A DNA stretch of 64,000 bases, taken from Lineolata rhizophorae (taxonomy: Eukaryota; Ascomycota; Dothideomycetes; Lineolatales; Lineolataceae). Position numbers and translations under genes: made by a program. The notes below the pieces were generated by a model. It searched no databases, was not told the DNA's origin, and saw only the letters and a program-made list of their open reading frames with translations. Positions 22,301 through 33,079 of this stretch are shown one piece after another (position 1 is the stretch's first letter; each line of letters starts with the position of its first letter). Where the stretch lies: NCBI GenBank assembly GCA_010093515.1, contig MU001685.1:599851-663850 (forward strand), given 5' to 3'.

Positions 22301-25300
22301 GCCGCAGTCATTGGACGCCACAGCCGAGTACGATCCCATGGCTGTGCTCTGAATGGCCGCACCTTGACTTTCAAAGAGCAATTGCCAATGAGTGCTCTAT
22401 CTAGCTAACGCAACAAACGCCTGTGATCTGGTAGAAAGTACTCTGCCGCCCAATGGAGAGCTCGAGCTCAATAGAGCTGTGCCTCATAACAGTCACACGG
22501 AACTGTGAAGTAGAGTGACAAACCTCAATCTTGGAAAGTTAATTTAGCACGCCGGTCAATCCTCGGAGTGCATACCGTGCCTTCGGAGGCTAGTCATTAC
22601 AATTGGAAATATGTTCCAAAGGATCAATCTTCTTTTACCCTTGATATTATCTAGTGTAACTCTTAAACTAAGCTGTGAAAACTACCCAGTCTGAATATCT
22701 TTCCTTGCCGTCGGAGTTAGAATAAATGACACTGCAGGTGTCTTCCTGACACACACTGCCTAGCCGGAGTCGACCCCGGCTATAGGGCGCTACTGCCATT
22801 GTCTATGGGGCGGTCGAGTGAGTAACTCGGGCACTTTGATTCGCCGGCAGGTGCGGCCCGAAAGTCAAGTGCTCGCGGACAACGGGTCGCGATTGTGGCT
22901 TAGACAGCCTACGTCAGGCATCCCGCCCATCGCCATGGCGACAACGCTTTCAGACGCAGCGTTTCCCAACGGCTCGTTTCGAGAGAAGCTTAATTTGCTT
23001 CTTTGGCCTGTTGAGTAGACGGGCGGAGTAATTGCGCGTCTTACGAAGTTATGTCCGGAACGGGATTCGTTTTCGACGTGTCATAGTCCGGAGTTTGAGC
23101 CCTTTTTCCTCTGTTAGATACGAGCTGGAACGCGTCACGATCTGGGGATAGCTTTGCCTCATGCACGCAGAAAGTGCATTGCCACTGCCCCGTGGGGCAG
23201 CCCGCCGCCTAGAAGATGGTCATGCGATCTAGGCGACAGGAAAAGACTCGAAGTTTTTCGCCGGAGCTCAATTGACTCCTGCTTGCGACGCAGCTTCTAG
23301 ACCGTTCGCTCTCCTGATCGCGAGATACGAGTCTGGGTGTGATCATTTTGAGCCAAAGAGTCCTCCACGCACACTTGTACGCGGCTGCGGAAGATATCTC
23401 AGCAGTCGTCAGCTTAGACGTTGTTCTGCAAAATCCGCATCTTCACTCCATATGGCTCGGCTACAGGCACAGCCTCATTTAGGTATGTGCTCATTCTGTT
23501 CTTGCGGTCCCAATTGTTTGAGTTGCTAGAGCCTATGAACAGTATGTTGAGTCATAGGTTCTTCAATGCTTTCTTTACTTTCTTGTCTGTGTTTGGTGAA
23601 ACTGTGATACACGTTTAGCACAATGGGCACAGAATGTTCGCACAAGTTTGCAAACTTATTACATAGCCTGCGATTTCATACAAGTCCGCCAAGAGTCAGA
23701 GACTAAACACTACTTGGAGCTGGAACAAGCCGTAGAGCTTGGGTTTGCTTCTTAGTCTACAAATGAATGCCTCAATTCTCATCTGAGAGCACTAATTCAA
23801 TATCATCTAGACGTTTCCCCGACCCTTCAGCAACGATCTCTGTACGAGGGAAGCCTCCTAGCCAACAAAATCCGAGCAACCGCGTACTGCGTACGCAGTC
23901 TCTACAAGTGCAATAATTGAGGTGCCTTTGGGTCTTCCCTACGTTACATGCCTGAGTCCCCATATTGCATGCTCTCGATACTGCGTACTCTTGTCCATGT
24001 TGTGCTATATGGCCTTCCTTTTACTCTATACTTCATGCCATGTTATACTATGTACCTCCAAAGAGCGAGGTGATGCGAGCATAGCTCGCATGCAACTATG
24101 GCAGCGAATTAGGAGAGGTTTATTGTCTCTTTGCCATTTATCTCGACGCTCTTCACAAGTCTCCAATAACCCTTTCCTAACCATGTTGTAGGCAAAGTTT
24201 TCTAACATTTCTGTTCTCTTAGACTCTGTCAATCCTATCAAGCTTCTTGCATTCCTTGGAGTTTTGAGTTGGTGCTTCTAGCTTTATACTCTCAGTTTCA
24301 CGTTTAACTGTAGTCCGGAATCAAGATCTAATTTAGTCCTCAGAAAGAAAGTTCATGGCAACGCTCAATGAGAGGAGGAATACTAAGACAAATTTCTTTT
24401 AATTCTCAAGGGAAACACCACCATGGGTGCTGACAAGCATTGTGCCCTGCGAGCTCGCAAGGTCGACCCACTTTTAGAGCTCCCCTTCTATAACTCCCTC
24501 TACTCTCAATCTCGTTTAGCTCCTTGTTTAGGGTGCTAGGACAGACATGTACGGCGGCAGTGGCTCTAGAAAGAAGCTTGGGGTACTTGCGGCAGTTCAC
24601 CTTGCTCCGTGGACTGGTTTTATATCATTTGTTGCTAAAGCGATAAATTGCTTTGCTTTCCTTTATATCCCACCTCGGGTAGATATCACTAATGCTTTTT
24701 AGGGAGTCTAACAGGCAGTTGAAATACCACGATGCACCAAATTTTAGGACTCAGTCTTCTCACGGATTGCGCAACCTAATAAGATCTTCCTGCTCTTTCG
24801 ATGCTGAGTGCCGTTTCCACGCGGCGTGCCGTCCCTATATATGCGCTTCCTTGTACAGTGAATTACCCTATAGGCCCATGCTAGTTCTCTCCCTATATAC
24901 CGTGTATCGCTCACTGTCTATACACCAAAGCCATCGCAATTTCCCAAAGACCACTTAGAGGCGATTGAAACTCGAACGAACTGATGGCGAAATAAGGAAT
25001 TAGCGTGGCAAACATTATCTCTGAATGCCGCACCCAAGAGCATTTTGCGATAATGCACGGGAGATCATTCTTGGATTCGAGGACTGTTTACGCAAAGTAT
25101 GAAAGTGAACGCCAGTCATGTACAGTGCAGGCGCAAAACTCTTTGGGGTTGCCCACTTAGGCTAGCGCTGGGATCGCTTAAGTGCACGTCATGGCTCCAA
25201 ATGTGGCGCCTGCACCTGCTCCCGTGCTCCAGTCAACAACAAACACCTCGCCAAGGCACCCACCACCCACTGCTCTCTCCTCTCTCCCTGTCTTTACCTT

Positions 25301-25349
25301 TGAGATACCCACCCAAGAAAACATACTCAGCGAAGCAACCCACCAAAAC
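19316..25349. other. Six-kilobase gene-poor region
   Basis: The left half (to about 22.2 kb) is GC-rich with TATGTA/TACGTA repeats near 19910-19930 and 20195-20225, and holds the upstream side of the cytochrome gene. The right half (22.2-25.1 kb) is AT-richer and full of stops. It contains a hairpin at 22761-22782 (7-bp stem), a perfect 14-bp palindrome at 23886-23899 (ACTGCGTACGCAGT) and a doubtful transposase trace. No gene is supported. Its end, 25191-25349, is a pyrimidine-rich probable leader of VAM7. Confidence 0.5.
24406..24600 (-). mobile_element. Possible trace of a pogo/Fot1-type DNA transposase HTH
   Basis: A 64-codon open piece contains LLSRATAAVHVCPSTLNKEL followed by NEIESRG. 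This resembles the helix-turn-helix of fungal pogo-like transposases, which usually reads AA-x-Y-x-V-P-x-STL-x-x-R. The catalytic part and terminal repeats were not found. The flanks are AT-rich, as expected for old decayed DNA. The likeness is weak and could be chance. Confidence 0.22.
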
Positions 25350-26528
25350 ATGCCAACATCGTCCACCGCCATGGCCTCGCCACCACCCGACGACCTCACA
25401 ATCACGATCCCCAGCACGCACACCGCACACCCGCCCGACGACTCCAAGCCCTACACCGTGTACGACGTGCACGTCACGACGTCGCTCCGCACGACGGTCC
25501 TCCGCAAGCGCTACTCCGACTTCGCCGCGCTGCACGCCTCGCTCCTCTCGGCCACCGACAACGCCGCCCCGCCCGCCCCCCTGCCCCAGAAGTCCTGGTT
25601 CCCGCGCTCGACGGTGAACAACCCGTCGCTGACGGAGGCGCGCCGCCAGGGCCTCGAGGCGTACATGCAGGCCGTCGCGAGCGCGCGCGACGCGCGCTGG
25701 CGCTCGACGCGCGCCTGGCGGGCCTTCCTGGACCTGAACGAGGAGCCCGCCCGCCGCGCGTCCAAGGGCGCCGCCCGGCTCGGCAGCGCCGCCGGCGCCC
25801 CCGCCAACCCGTCCTCCCCCGCCGACTGGCTCGACGCCCACCGCGACCTCAAGGCCTGCCTGCACGATGCGCGCGCCCAGCTGGCCCGCCGCGAGCAGGC
25901 GCCGGCGCCGGCGGCGCAGCACGACGCGGGCGCGAGCGCCAAGAAGAGCCTCGTGCGGGCGGGCCAGCTGATCCACGCGCTGGAGGCCGGGCTGGACCGG
26001 ATGGCGGCGGGCGGGGGCGGCGACGGGTGGCCCGCGGACAAGCTGGGCGACGGCGAGGTGCGCCGCCGCCGGGATATGATCGGCGCCGCGAAGAAGGAGC
26101 GCGATGGGCTGGAGAGCCTGCTCGGCTCGATGGCGGCGAAGACGGCCAAGGGGGCCGCCGCCGAGAGCAGCAGGAGCGGCAGCGCGACGCCGTCCGAGGC
26201 CGGCGGCGGCAAGGAGATGCTGTTCAAGGGCGGCGGCGGCGGCGGCGGGCGCGGGCGCGTGCTGGGCGCGCCGCCGCCCAAGGAGACGGAGCGCACGCGC
26301 GAGCTCGACAACGAGGGCGTGCTGCAGCTGCAGCGCCAGATCATGCAGGAGCAGGACGAGGACGTGTTCGACTTGGCCAAGGCGGTGCGCCGCATGAAGG
26401 ACATGGGCATCCAGATCAACGACGAGCTCGAGGCGCAGACCCAGATGCTGGATCTGCTCGATCAGGACGTCGACAGGGTGGGCGGCAAGATCAGGATTGC
26501 GAAGAAACGCACTAGGGAGATCAGGTAG
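25350..26528 (+). CDS. VAM7: PX-domain Q-SNARE Vam7
   Basis: A single exon of 392 residues. A PX domain spans about 20-135 (LTITIPST, YTVYDVHVTTSLRTTVLRKR, RYSDFAALHASLL, WFPRSTVNNPSLTEARRQGL), and a C-terminal Qc SNARE helix starts near 330 (LQLQRQIMQEQDEDVFDLAK, MGIQINDELEAQTQMLDLLD) and ends KKRTREIR without a membrane anchor. A Gly/Ala-rich middle makes it longer than yeast Vam7 (316). Vam7 binds PI3P through PX and supplies the soluble Qc SNARE for vacuole homotypic fusion with Vam3, Vti1 and Nyv1. The frame is open further up to an ATG at 25191, but that part is pyrimidine-rich and leader-like, so the start at 25350 is preferred. Confidence 0.9.
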   Translation: MPTSSTAMASPPPDDLTITIPSTHTAHPPDDSKPYTVYDVHVTTSLRTTVLRKRYSDFAALHASLLSATDNAAPPAPLPQKSWFPRSTVNNPSLTEARRQGLEAYMQAVASARDARWRSTRAWRAFLDLNEEPARRASKGAARLGSAAGAPANPSSPADWLDAHRDLKACLHDARAQLARREQAPAPAAQHDAGASAKKSLVRAGQLIHALEAGLDRMAAGGGGDGWPADKLGDGEVRRRRDMIGAAKKERDGLESLLGSMAAKTAKGAAAESSRSGSATPSEAGGGKEMLFKGGGGGGGRGRVLGAPPPKETERTRELDNEGVLQLQRQIMQEQDEDVFDLAKAVRRMKDMGIQINDELEAQTQMLDLLDQDVDRVGGKIRIAKKRTREIR

Positions 26529-27587
26529 ACGTCTTGTCATACGCCTCTCTCTGTTGGGTGTGTAGTACGGTGGAGGAGCATGATATCGGGTTGATTTTCT
26601 TCATCTGCTGCGTTCAGAGCGTCTCTTGTTTGCAGCATCTATTACTGTCCGGTATTTTGGGTAGATTGCATCAAGGACTGTTGGGGAGTAATGCAAGGCT
26701 TCGAGGGTTGCTTGGGGACTTTGGCGCTAAATTTTTGTCCATATGAATACCAGCTGTTCTTTGCAATGATAAGACGTAATCCAAGGCCCGCCCACACAAG
26801 GACTGGCCCTCCCGTTGTCAAAGTGTCTTCACTCACAACTTGGACTCCACCCACCATACGTTCATCTCCACGGCATTCTATTTCTCAACCACTCGCTATC
26901 TTACATGCCAAACAGGCTTAGCTATACAGCGCGTACTTCCTCGCTTCCTAGCCACCCCCATTCAATCATCCACACACAGCGTCTCAGTCACTCTTCTTCA
27001 TTCATCCGCTTACAAAAGAAACGGAGAATCAACCTTAGCCAAAAGCCCTAGCAAGTAAAAGGTAGATAAGCAATCGAAGGCAGAAAAGAGAAAGACACAC
27101 GAAAAGGCAACGCTGCAAAGAAGAGAAAAGGGGGGGAGCCTCGTCTAGAAACGGAGCTACAAATGCAAAGCATGCTGACGAGAACGCAGACACACACGTA
27201 CACAGCAGAAAGGAAAGCAGTGCAAAAGCCGCCCGCACTTCCTACGTGCAAATATATATGTACGTACAATATGCATGCAAATGAGATGAAGAAATAGGAG
27301 CAAAGTTTAAAGAAAAAGGTGTGACGGGACCAGTTAAGAACGGCACTATGGAGACGTAAGAGAGGAAAAGGGAAGAAAATAGCACAAAGGGAATCGATCC
27401 GAACGACAGCTCGCTCAAACTTTTTTTTCCTCTTCGAACAGGAAGACCGAAGAAAAAGAAGAAAAGACGAAAAAAGCAGGAGGGGAGGTAAGCACGCTCA
27501 AGAGCAACCCACACCCCTCGACCCCAACTCTCAAGAAAGACCAAAAAGCCCACAAAAGAAACATCGGCTCACCCGCGGCTCACCCAC
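26529..27587. other. Convergent 3' flank of VAM7 and EFR3
   Basis: This stretch lies between two stop codons of convergent genes and should hold both 3' untranslated regions. Beyond 27040 it is A-rich on the plus strand, consistent with a T-rich 3' end on the minus strand. No gene is supported. Confidence 0.5.
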
Positions 27588-30500
27588 TCAATAAGGCGGG
27601 CTTCCCGGCCCCTTCAACCCCCCCACCCCACCCCCACTCAAACTCCTCTCCTCACTCCCACTCGAATCCCCCACATCAATCGCGTCCAACAACCCGCTGA
27701 AATCCGGCCTGCCGCCCGCCGTCGCCCCTCCTCCTCCTCCTCCACCAGCACCAACCCTCCAACTCCCCCCCTTCCTCCCCCTCACGCTCCCGTTCCCCTG
27801 CCCAACAACCACGCTCTTGCCCGTCCCCGCGCTAACCGCCCTCTTCAAGCTGCCCCTCTCCACCCCGTTGGGCCCCGCCACCGCCCCGCCCTCGTCCCTT
27901 CGCGCCGGTGACGTGCTGCTGCTCGCGCTGCGCCGGTCCGCGGCCCCGACCGTCGCGCCCGCCGCGCTCGCCGCGCTCGGCGCGAGCCCCGCCGGCAGCG
28001 GCGGCACCGGAGGCACGGCGCCCGGGCTGCGGGCCGCCGAGGCGGCCGCAGCCGCGTGCGTCTGCGAGGTTGGCGACGACGGGCTGGTCGGCGAGGTGGG
28101 CGCCGACGAGGAGCCGTTGGGCGCGCTGCTGCCGGGCGCGTCGCCGAAGCCGCCGCTGGCGGTGCCGCTCTGGGCGAGCAGGTCGGCGCGCGATGCCTGG
28201 CCGGCCGGCGCGGTGGAAAATGAGAGTTCCGACGCGGATAGGTCGGCCGAGATGAGCGAGTCGGACGCCGTGTCGTCGTCGTCCTGCAAGGGGAGGTTAT
28301 TGGCCCCGGCGGCGGCGGCGGCGGCCGGCACCGAGACGCCCAGGCCATCGACCGACTCGGCCGCGCTGCTGAGCGGGCGCCACGCGCCGGGCCCGGTGCC
28401 GCCGCGGCGGTGGCTGTGTGACGAGAAGATGGGGCGGGGCGTGTTGAGGCTGCTGGATGAGAGCGCGCGCTTGAGGTCCTCGACGCGGACGGCGGAGCGG
28501 ACGGACGAGGAGGAGAGAGGGGTTGCGGAGGCGGAGGTGCGGCGTGGGGAGTATGCCGCCGCGGAAGCGGGCCGGCTGCGAGAGTGCGAGCGACGGGCTG
28601 TCGCCGTCCCGGCTCCTGCTCCTGGTACCGTGGTGGTGCCACCGGTGCTTAACGTGGGCGGGCTGAGCTGCTGGTTTTGTGGCTGGTCGTGATGACGGTG
28701 GAGGTGGTGATGATGGTGATGGCGCTGAGAATGGTGGTGTTGTGAAGTAGAGAGCGCCTGTTGCGGGAGCGCCGTGTAGCTTCCCTCGGGCGTGAACATG
28801 CCTCCTGGAATCGACACGCCCAATAGACCTCCACCTGCGCGCGATCCCGACGCCGATCCCTGAGTCCGAGACCCTGACAGCGACGCGCTGCGGCTCCCAT
28901 CGTGCGGTGCCGTGGCCGCCACACACGCCTCCTTGGTCCAGTCTGATAGCAATTGGTCCTTAACCGCGAGCGGGAGCTGGACTGGCTGCGACATGGCCGA
29001 CGACGTGCCCTTACCGCCCGACCCAATATCGCCACCTCGGATCTGCGGCGGTGAGGACGAGGAGAACGACGTAGTGGTGGTGAGCTTAGGAACGGAATAC
29101 TGGCGTGGCGGCGATCCAGGCGGGCTGCTCGGCGGGCTCGAGAGGGAGCTCTCGTAACCCTCGGCGATACGGTCAACGAGTGCGACACGTGCATCGAATG
29201 GCCGGAGTGCCTCTGTCATGACCGTTTCGGAAGGTAGCTTTCCCCCCTGGCTCTGGTTGCCCGGTGCAGACTCCGCAGGCGGCGGGATCCGGTCAAGCGC
29301 AATAGGCGGTACGCGGATGCTCTTCAACCACATGCCCTTGGAATTGCGGCGGGCAATCTCGGCATGGATCTCGCGGCCGGCTGAGCTCGTCTCGAAGTCC
29401 ATGGCTAGGGAAAGAGTCCACAGGTATCCATGGACAAGGGAACCGATGTTGACCTTTTCGTTTGGATCGTCGACAGTCTGGATGTCTTCTTGCAGACGCA
29501 TTATCATAGGCAAGCCGCTGCGGATCGAGTTGACGCCGAGCTTGAATATGAGTGCGTGGAGGAGGAGGTGAAGAAGGAGGATGTCGGATTCGGATGATGC
29601 AAACTGGTGGGCGTTCTCGTAGATGGCTAGGTGAAGCAATTGTAGATACACGGAACGGGAACGCCTCCTCCGCTTTGGAGACCTGTTTCTGACCGAGGAC
29701 GCATTGGAAATAGCATGTTTTGTCAGTGCACCGCCAGTCTTCCCGCTTTCTTTCTTCTCATCGCCGCTGCCGTCCGTCGCTGCCTCCGGGATTCGCAAGT
29801 CAGACTTCTTAAGCTCCCTGTTAAGCCAGTAGAGCAATGCATCGACATAGGCCTTCCGCACATCCCAGGACGGATCCCGTAGCAGCCATTGCGTTCCAGC
29901 CCAAACCGAGACCGGAACCGGGCTGCGCCCCACAGCGGACGATACGCCCTTGTCTCCCTTGGAATTTGCGATAACAAGAATGTCTTTGACCACGAACAGT
30001 GCTCGTAGCCGTGCGGTATCGAACGAAAAGAAGTTAGCGGTGTGCGGTTTCTCCTGTATATTCGCCGACTCGGCCAGCGTGTCTGCCGCCTTCGCAGGGT
30101 TTTCAATGGCGGCCGCAGTCGAGGGCACGTCAGACGCCGGATTTGGCTTCAGACGCGCAAGAATGGCGTACATCATATCCGAGATCTGGTCCGTATAGTA
30201 GATGTGGGTGGCCAAGTTCGCCATGCACCGCTGGAGTTCGTCCAGGAGCTCGAACCGCGTGTTCGAGGGCGTCCTGACAATCTCCTTGGACACGGAATGC
30301 ACCAGACTGCTGATAGCCGAGGCTTCCTTCGACTCGGCCACCCCGTCCGTGATCGATTCCACCGTCTGCGTCTTTAGGGGGATGTTGCCGTCGCCAAGCT
30401 GCAGCAATATCAGCGTATGCCGAACCAGCCCGATGAGCACGTCCATGACCGAGAGGCCGATGAAGTTGATGGGTGAGCTGAGCAGCCAGCCGACAATCTT

Positions 30501-31640
30501 GGCCACGACCAGCTGCGTCTCCAAGACCGCTTCCTCGACGGGGCTCCGGATTAGCGTCTCCGTCAGCGTGACTAATATGATGAAGCGGTCTTGCACCGGC
30601 GCCCACTCCGACATCATCCCGAAAAGCACCGTCGGCCAGCTGTCTCCAGCCGCCAGGTGCCCATTTTCCGGGTTCTCGGGCGGAAAGTGCTCGTGCAGCC
30701 GTATGCGCTTGGCGATGAAGCTCAACGCCGCCGATGTCGCCAACCTGATCTGGCTCCTGTTGACGGCCCTGAAGATCTGCCGCAAGCACTGCAGCGCTAT
30801 GACGCCCACTTCCTCCTCGGCCATCTTGTCCGCGTCCTCGGTAGTCCCGGCGGCCGCGACCGCGTCGGCGGCGTCGTTGTCCCCCTGATCCACGGTGCGG
30901 ACGGTCGAGATGCTCTGGCGCCTCCGGTACGCGGCCTCCTTCTCCTGCTCCTCCTGCTCCTCTTCGCGCTCCTCGAGCAGGCGGAGGTGGTGGCCGCGGT
31001 CGGCGTAGACGTTCTGCAGGATGACGGGCACGATGACGGCCAGCTGGCGGCCCGTCTCCGAGTTGAGCGCCTCGGACGAGGCGACGCTCTTGATGGCCTG
31101 GAGGCCGGCCTTGCGGAAGCGCACGGCGACGGGCGGGGTGAGCGGGGCCTTTGTCTGGATGGGGGTGTCGCGGTCGGCGCAGGCGGCGTAGTGCCGCACT
31201 ATGTCCTCGTACTGGCGGATGTAGTCCTGGTCGGCGGCGAGGGTGGCGGGGTCCTGGTGCGAGGCGAAGGTCTCGAAGGTGGGCACGCTGAGCTCGACCA
31301 TGGTGACGTCGTCGGAGCGCAGGATGGTGCGCAGGATGCGCACGACGGCGGCGGCGTACAGCGGCAGGTCGCGCGGCGTCTTCTCGATGAGCGCCTTGAC
31401 GATCTGCAGCGTCACCTGGACGTTGCCGATGCGGTTGTTCCACACGTCGCTCGCGGTGCGCTTGTCGAGGAAGTCGCCCACCTTCTGCAGCTTGCTGCGC
31501 CGCGTCGAGGCATAGTAGAGCAGGTACGACAGCTCGGACCCGTTGGGCTTGACCTCGACGTTGTTCTTCTGGAACTTGGGGTAGCACTTCAGGATCAGCA
31601 CTTGGTGCTTCGGCCGGCAGGTATTGCGCACCGCGTGCAT
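27588..31640 (-). CDS. EFR3: Plasma-membrane protein Efr3, PI4-kinase anchor
   Basis: One uninterrupted frame of 1350 residues. The N-terminus MHAVRNTCRPKHQVLILKCY followed by SELSYLLYYASTRRSKLQKV is the Efr3 signature. ARM/HEAT-like helices fill the first 900 residues (KALIEKTPRDLPLYAAAVVR, FRKAGLQAIKSVASSEALN). The last 450 residues are Ser/Pro/Gly-rich and probably disordered. Efr3 sits at the inner face of the plasma membrane and, with Ypp1/TTC7, recruits the PI4-kinase Stt4 to make PI4P. Cys8 near a basic patch is a candidate lipidation site, as in animal EFR3; this is inference. The frame stays open for about 200 codons above the chosen ATG, but that part is low-complexity Pro/Arg sequence and unlike Efr3. 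Confidence 0.92.
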   Translation of the reverse strand: MHAVRNTCRPKHQVLILKCYPKFQKNNVEVKPNGSELSYLLYYASTRRSKLQKVGDFLDKRTASDVWNNRIGNVQVTLQIVKALIEKTPRDLPLYAAAVVRILRTILRSDDVTMVELSVPTFETFASHQDPATLAADQDYIRQYEDIVRHYAACADRDTPIQTKAPLTPPVAVRFRKAGLQAIKSVASSEALNSETGRQLAVIVPVILQNVYADRGHHLRLLEEREEEQEEQEKEAAYRRRQSISTVRTVDQGDNDAADAVAAAGTTEDADKMAEEEVGVIALQCLRQIFRAVNRSQIRLATSAALSFIAKRIRLHEHFPPENPENGHLAAGDSWPTVLFGMMSEWAPVQDRFIILVTLTETLIRSPVEEAVLETQLVVAKIVGWLLSSPINFIGLSVMDVLIGLVRHTLILLQLGDGNIPLKTQTVESITDGVAESKEASAISSLVHSVSKEIVRTPSNTRFELLDELQRCMANLATHIYYTDQISDMMYAILARLKPNPASDVPSTAAAIENPAKAADTLAESANIQEKPHTANFFSFDTARLRALFVVKDILVIANSKGDKGVSSAVGRSPVPVSVWAGTQWLLRDPSWDVRKAYVDALLYWLNRELKKSDLRIPEAATDGSGDEKKESGKTGGALTKHAISNASSVRNRSPKRRRRSRSVYLQLLHLAIYENAHQFASSESDILLLHLLLHALIFKLGVNSIRSGLPMIMRLQEDIQTVDDPNEKVNIGSLVHGYLWTLSLAMDFETSSAGREIHAEIARRNSKGMWLKSIRVPPIALDRIPPPAESAPGNQSQGGKLPSETVMTEALRPFDARVALVDRIAEGYESSLSSPPSSPPGSPPRQYSVPKLTTTTSFSSSSPPQIRGGDIGSGGKGTSSAMSQPVQLPLAVKDQLLSDWTKEACVAATAPHDGSRSASLSGSRTQGSASGSRAGGGLLGVSIPGGMFTPEGSYTALPQQALSTSQHHHSQRHHHHHHLHRHHDQPQNQQLSPPTLSTGGTTTVPGAGAGTATARRSHSRSRPASAAAYSPRRTSASATPLSSSSVRSAVRVEDLKRALSSSSLNTPRPIFSSHSHRRGGTGPGAWRPLSSAAESVDGLGVSVPAAAAAAGANNLPLQDDDDTASDSLISADLSASELSFSTAPAGQASRADLLAQSGTASGGFGDAPGSSAPNGSSSAPTSPTSPSSPTSQTHAAAAASAARSPGAVPPVPPLPAGLAPSAASAAGATVGAADRRSASSSTSPARRDEGGAVAGPNGVERGSLKRAVSAGTGKSVVVGQGNGSVRGRKGGSWRVGAGGGGGGGATAGGRPDFSGLLDAIDVGDSSGSEERSLSGGGVGGLKGPGSPPY

Positions 31641-33079
31641 TGGCGGTGGGAGGGGGCGCGGCCTGCCGACGCGGGAGCGCGTCGTCGGCGGCGGGAGCAG
31701 GAGGGCGAGAGCGGTGGCGGCGGCAGCCGTGGCAGGGACGGAGGAGACGACGGCTCCGGGGAGGCGTGGACGCGCCGGAAAGCCTGGAACGAGGCCGTGG
31801 TGACGGTGGTGGTGATTACGGGGCGAGCGGGCAAGTTCGGCGCGAGACCGAGCGGGCGCGTCGCGGCGGCGATCGTGCGGCGGTAGTGGTGGTGGTGGTG
31901 GCGGTGGTGGTGGAGGATGTGGTAGTGACGGGGGGCGGTGGTGGTGGTCGGGCGGTCCCTTGTCGCCGACGTGGTCTCGCTCGCCCTGCCGAAAGTGGTG
32001 TGGGTGATGCGAGATGACGAGGACCCCTTCTTCGCCCGGCCTCCCGCGAACGTGAGCACGCGCGAGCGGGAAGCTGGCTTGGCGGCGCGGGGCCCGCGGA
32101 GGCGCGCGGAACAGGACTCGGGCGTGGCGCTCGCAGCTCCGGCGAGGCGCGCAATGGCGGGCGTGAAGCGGCGGCGGGCGCGCCCTTGCGGTGCACGACA
32201 ATTCGGCCGCGACGGACGCCGAGCCCGCGCCTGGAACGCGCACGCAGGCGGCCGGCCCGGGATGACGAAGCGGTGCAGATCGCGCGCCGCCAGATCTGCC
32301 TAAACCTCTCGCGCCCTGCGGCCAGCCCGCGACTCCGGCCCTTTAATGTCGCGCCGGGCTTCTGGACGACGCGCGAGAAGAGTTCCGGATGCGTCCAGGC
32401 GAGACCGTCTGTCGTCTGCCGCGAGAGAGCGACCATGCGCTTTCTAATCCGGCCGTCTTACCGGGAGCAAGGCGCTGGCTGACGGCCGCGCACCCCCGAG
32501 CCGCAAGCCACCGGTCCGGACCTTGACAAATGGTGACACTGACGCTGACACTGGCATCGACGTTTACACACTCGTACAATGGCACCGAGGAACGAAATGT
32601 TCAAAATGGATACCTTAGTACCTATCATCTACCGACCTACCGTACGCGGAAAGTTGGATGCCGCAATAGTCGCCCAGACACCTATTTTTTTGTTCTTTTT
32701 TGGTTGAAGCACAAAGAGAACAAATGGGCAAAAGGCCCCAACTGCGCTCGACTGCATCACCGAACTCGGCCCGCCCTAGTTTTTGGGTAAGAAGGAAGAA
32801 ATCGCGACCAAGGAAATAGAGGGAAAGGTCGAATCCGACACAAGTCAGACCCTGAAAATCGCTCCGCTCACTAGGGCATCCCCACTTCCTTCTACCCCAC
32901 GTCGTCACCAACTCACTTAACTCGACAGTCCAACCACTCACTCGTGACTCGCCGCTGCGTGCTCCAAGCCAAAACGCGCAACCAAAAAAAAAAAAAAAAA
33001 AAGATCACTCCCACCCCACGACTCCACGACAACGCCTCACTCCTACTGAACTCCTCCCCCCCCTGCCGGGTCCCAACCC
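31641..33079. other. EFR3 upstream region and BOR1 3' flank
   Basis: Holds the EFR3 promoter and leader. The minus-strand frame of EFR3 stays open up to 32243 but is low in complexity. A 19-nt A-run lies at 32984-33002 close to the BOR1 stop. No separate gene is supported. Confidence 0.5.
32984..33002. repeat. Poly-A mononucleotide run
   Basis: Nineteen A residues on the plus strand, about 80 bp past the BOR1 stop codon (so a T-run in its 3' flank). Likely length-variable. Confidence 0.8.

Noticed and set aside
22761-22782. Hairpin with GTCGAC loop as the T arm of a tRNA
   Set aside because: The loop lacks TTCRANY, and no anticodon or acceptor stem can be placed around it.
25191-25349. Upstream ATG of VAM7 as the true start
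   Set aside because: The added 53 residues are Pro/Thr/Ser-rich from a pyrimidine-rich leader and precede the PX domain by far more than usual; 25350 is preferred, though not proven.
25233-26540. Large minus-strand frame across VAM7
   Set aside because: Antisense shadow in GC-rich coding DNA; the plus strand has clear PX and SNARE domains.
30130-31886. Large frames on both strands within EFR3
   Set aside because: Shadows of the EFR3 frame in GC-rich codons, with no family features.
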